This document shows positions 5,030 through 6,314 of a DNA stretch of 6,314 bases, piece by piece. The DNA is from an uncultured Lachnospiraceae bacterium (lineage in GTDB: Bacteria > Bacillota_A > Clostridia > Lachnospirales > Lachnospiraceae): contig CAJKKX010000144.1 in NCBI GenBank assembly GCA_905200565.1, positions 1-6,314 on the forward strand, read 5' to 3'. The notes beneath the pieces were generated by a model, which worked only from the letters and a program-made list of their open reading frames with translations, had not been told where the DNA came from and ran no database searches. Positions within the stretch are counted from its first letter, which is position 1; the number at the start of each line of letters is the position of its first letter. The translations under genes and the position numbers were made by a program.

Positions 5030-5779
5030 CTATTCCTTATTAAAAGTAACCATTACATTACCCATTCCACATTCCACCGACATCGTACTGTCCGCCTGGT
5101 TGTTTATCTCCTTTTCCTTCGAAATGCCGCTGTAACTGTTTTCTCCCAAAGTCACGCTTCCGATTCCGCATTCTACCTGATAGTTAAAATCTTCTTCTCC
5201 ATTGTCCAGATTCAGCGTTACTTCGCCGACCCCGCACTCGATCTCACACGTCTCTTCCACTCTTCCGCTGATTACGACACTCCCGACTCCGCATTCAATG
5301 TCCAGTTTCCTGCTGTTTAGTATCTCCGCATTCAGACTGCCCATTCCTATATTCAGCTCCACTTCTTCAAATACCATTCCCTCAGGCACTTCCAGAGTGA
5401 TGAGATCACTCTGGTTTGCGGAGAGCCGGAAACTTCTTTTGCTTTCAATCTCCAGCGTATCTTCGTCTTTCCGACATTGGAAAGAACTGTCCAGATTCGA
5501 ACCATACACGTGTATCTGGTCATCTGCGCTGTTTACAATATTCATATCCGTAATCCCAAGCTCCAGCTCCAGCTTCCGTATTCCCGTAAAGTCCTTTTGA
5601 AACTCCTTGCCCTCCGGCTCTGCTTTCTGATCTGTTTTCTGATCCAGCCGCTCATAAAACGCCAATTTTCTCAAATCCCTGAAATCCACTCCCACGGCGG
5701 CACTTACGATACAGAAAGAAATCCCCAGCACAGCCAGTATCGCTGCAAGAATCAGGCAGACCTTCGTAAACTTTTTCAT
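5030..5779 (-). CDS. Membrane-anchored DUF4097-like protein with ECGxG beta-repeats
   Basis: The function is not known. The 249 residues begin with a basic tip and one hydrophobic helix (about 5-28, signal anchor), then a charged linker (about 40-62) and a beta-rich domain. The domain repeats a Gly-rich turn: NIGMGSL (143-149), ECGVGSV (162-168), ECGVGEV (181-187), ECGIGSV (203-209) and ECGMGNV (236-242), with a degenerate ELGITDM at 73-79. Spacing is 19, 19, 22 and 33 residues. This pattern fits the DUF4097/DUF4098 putative adhesin fold (Pfam PF13349), a stacked beta-solenoid, probably outside the membrane. Such proteins often neighbour DUF1700 and PspC proteins, as here. The ATG at 5779 has GGGAGG eight bases upstream, inside the end of the preceding gene, so the gap to that gene is only three bases and translation is probably coupled. 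Confidence 0.85.
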   Translation of the reverse strand: MKKFTKVCLILAAILAVLGISFCIVSAAVGVDFRDLRKLAFYERLDQKTDQKAEPEGKEFQKDFTGIRKLELELGITDMNIVNSADDQIHVYGSNLDSSFQCRKDEDTLEIESKRSFRLSANQSDLITLEVPEGMVFEEVELNIGMGSLNAEILNSRKLDIECGVGSVVISGRVEETCEIECGVGEVTLNLDNGEEDFNYQVECGIGSVTLGENSYSGISKEKEINNQADSTMSVECGMGNVMVTFNKE

Positions 5780-5782
5780 CCC

Positions 5783-6314
5783 CTATGCCTCCCTCACTTT
5801 AAAAATTCTTCTGAAAAATCCCACGACTGTACGTACCGCCCACGGAATCACTTTCTGAAATACACAGACACACACGATCAGCAGCAGGATTCCCACCGTC
5901 AGCGCCAGAAATCCGCCTCCCAACAATAAAAAACCGACGCCTGGTGACAGAAATATCTGTGCAATTCCAATGCCGATACACACGATTCCGCAGATTACCG
6001 CCACAACAACACAGACGGGAATCACAATGGCAAGTGCAAGGATCACGCCAATGATTCCGAACAACAGTCCGAAAACGCCTCCAACCAAACCGAAAATCGC
6101 TCCAAAAACGCCTTTCACGATTCGGAAAAGAACCGGGATTGCAAGAACACAGAGCATAAGAATCAGCAGAACTTCGCCCCGGCTGCGTTTCCCTTTCTTC
6201 CCGGTTTCTGAAACATGACAGGAATTGTCCGCATCCTTTTCTTCCTGCAAATGTATCGTCCGTGGCTCCGGCACCTTATTATCCTCCCGAAAACGTTCGT
6301 CCCGGTAGCCCGCG
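5783..6314 (-). CDS. DUF1700-like multi-pass membrane protein, C-terminal part, open at the window edge
   Basis: The visible 176 codons run from an unfinished N-terminus through a hydrophilic linker into a strongly hydrophobic region and a basic amphipathic tail ending KVREA. Counting from a GTG at 6274, membrane helices lie at about 34-50, 57-84, 87-108 and 112-138. Residues 55-76 have glycine every three to four positions (GVFGAIFGLVGG), suggesting tight helix packing. The layout and the neighbouring DUF4097-like and PspC genes fit a DUF1700 protein (PF08006), whose N-terminal cytoplasmic HAAS domain would lie beyond the window. However, the GTG at 6274 has GGGAGG eight bases upstream and could start a separate 163-residue protein. 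The frame has no stop between 6274 and the edge, and I favour the longer reading. Members of this family often sit beside PadR-type regulators; none is visible here. Confidence 0.7.
   Translation of the reverse strand, partial: AGYRDERFREDNKVPEPRTIHLQEEKDADNSCHVSETGKKGKRSRGEVLLILMLCVLAIPVLFRIVKGVFGAIFGLVGGVFGLLFGIIGVILALAIVIPVCVVVAVICGIVCIGIGIAQIFLSPGVGFLLLGGGFLALTVGILLLIVCVCVFQKVIPWAVRTVVGFFRRIFKVREA

Noticed and set aside
1..6314. Mobile elements, CRISPR arrays, tRNA or rRNA genes, defence or toxin-antitoxin genes
   Set aside because: No transposase or integrase, no spaced direct repeats, no cloverleaf or rRNA-like stretch, and all intergenic gaps are under about 230 bases.

Overview
The window looks like a chromosomal segment from an endospore-forming Clostridia-type Firmicute, most likely Lachnospiraceae-like. 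The reasons are the sporulation genes gpr, spoIIP and a small acid-soluble spore protein (SASP), strong AGGAGG-type ribosome binding sites, and the order holA - rpsT (opposite strand) - gpr - spoIIP - lepA, which is known from Firmicutes. Nothing points to a phage, plasmid, insertion sequence or CRISPR array. The taxonomic call rests on gene content and protein style only.

Left part (1-2900, all minus strand): reading leftward, the order is gpr (germination protease), spoIIP (engulfment peptidoglycan hydrolase) and the 5' part of lepA (elongation factor 4, cut by the window edge). gpr and spoIIP are 46 nt apart when measured to the start of the spoIIP Shine-Dalgarno region. lepA follows spoIIP after 93 nt and may have its own weak promoter. 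Middle (2900-3380): rpsT (ribosomal protein S20) is the only rightward gene. It has a consensus-like sigma-A promoter, a leader with a bulged stem-loop, a UUG start codon and a convergent, apparently bidirectional terminator shared with holA.

Right part (3380-6314, all minus strand): holA (DNA polymerase III delta) has its own promoter. Upstream of it lies a 69-residue alpha/beta-type SASP gene with a near-consensus sigma-G promoter. The intergenic stretch 4649-4831 holds two inverted-repeat structures: one overlaps the SASP promoter and ribosome binding site, and the other is a permuted, repeat-like hairpin. The far right is a tight three-gene envelope cassette: a DUF1700-like multi-pass membrane protein (cut by the edge), a DUF4097-like exported beta-repeat protein with a Cys-Gly ladder, and a minimal PspC-domain protein.

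Functional links: the germination protease and a probable substrate are encoded within 2 kb of each other. The SASP carries the E|IA cleavage site and GPR carries a similar D|LA self-processing site. SpoIIP acts earlier in the same developmental programme. The most unusual items are the non-coding structures at 4651-4700 and 4745-4830, the Cys ladder of the DUF4097-like protein, and the rpsT leader with its UUG start. I see no clearly new multi-gene system. The DUF1700/DUF4097/PspC cassette is the least understood functional unit.
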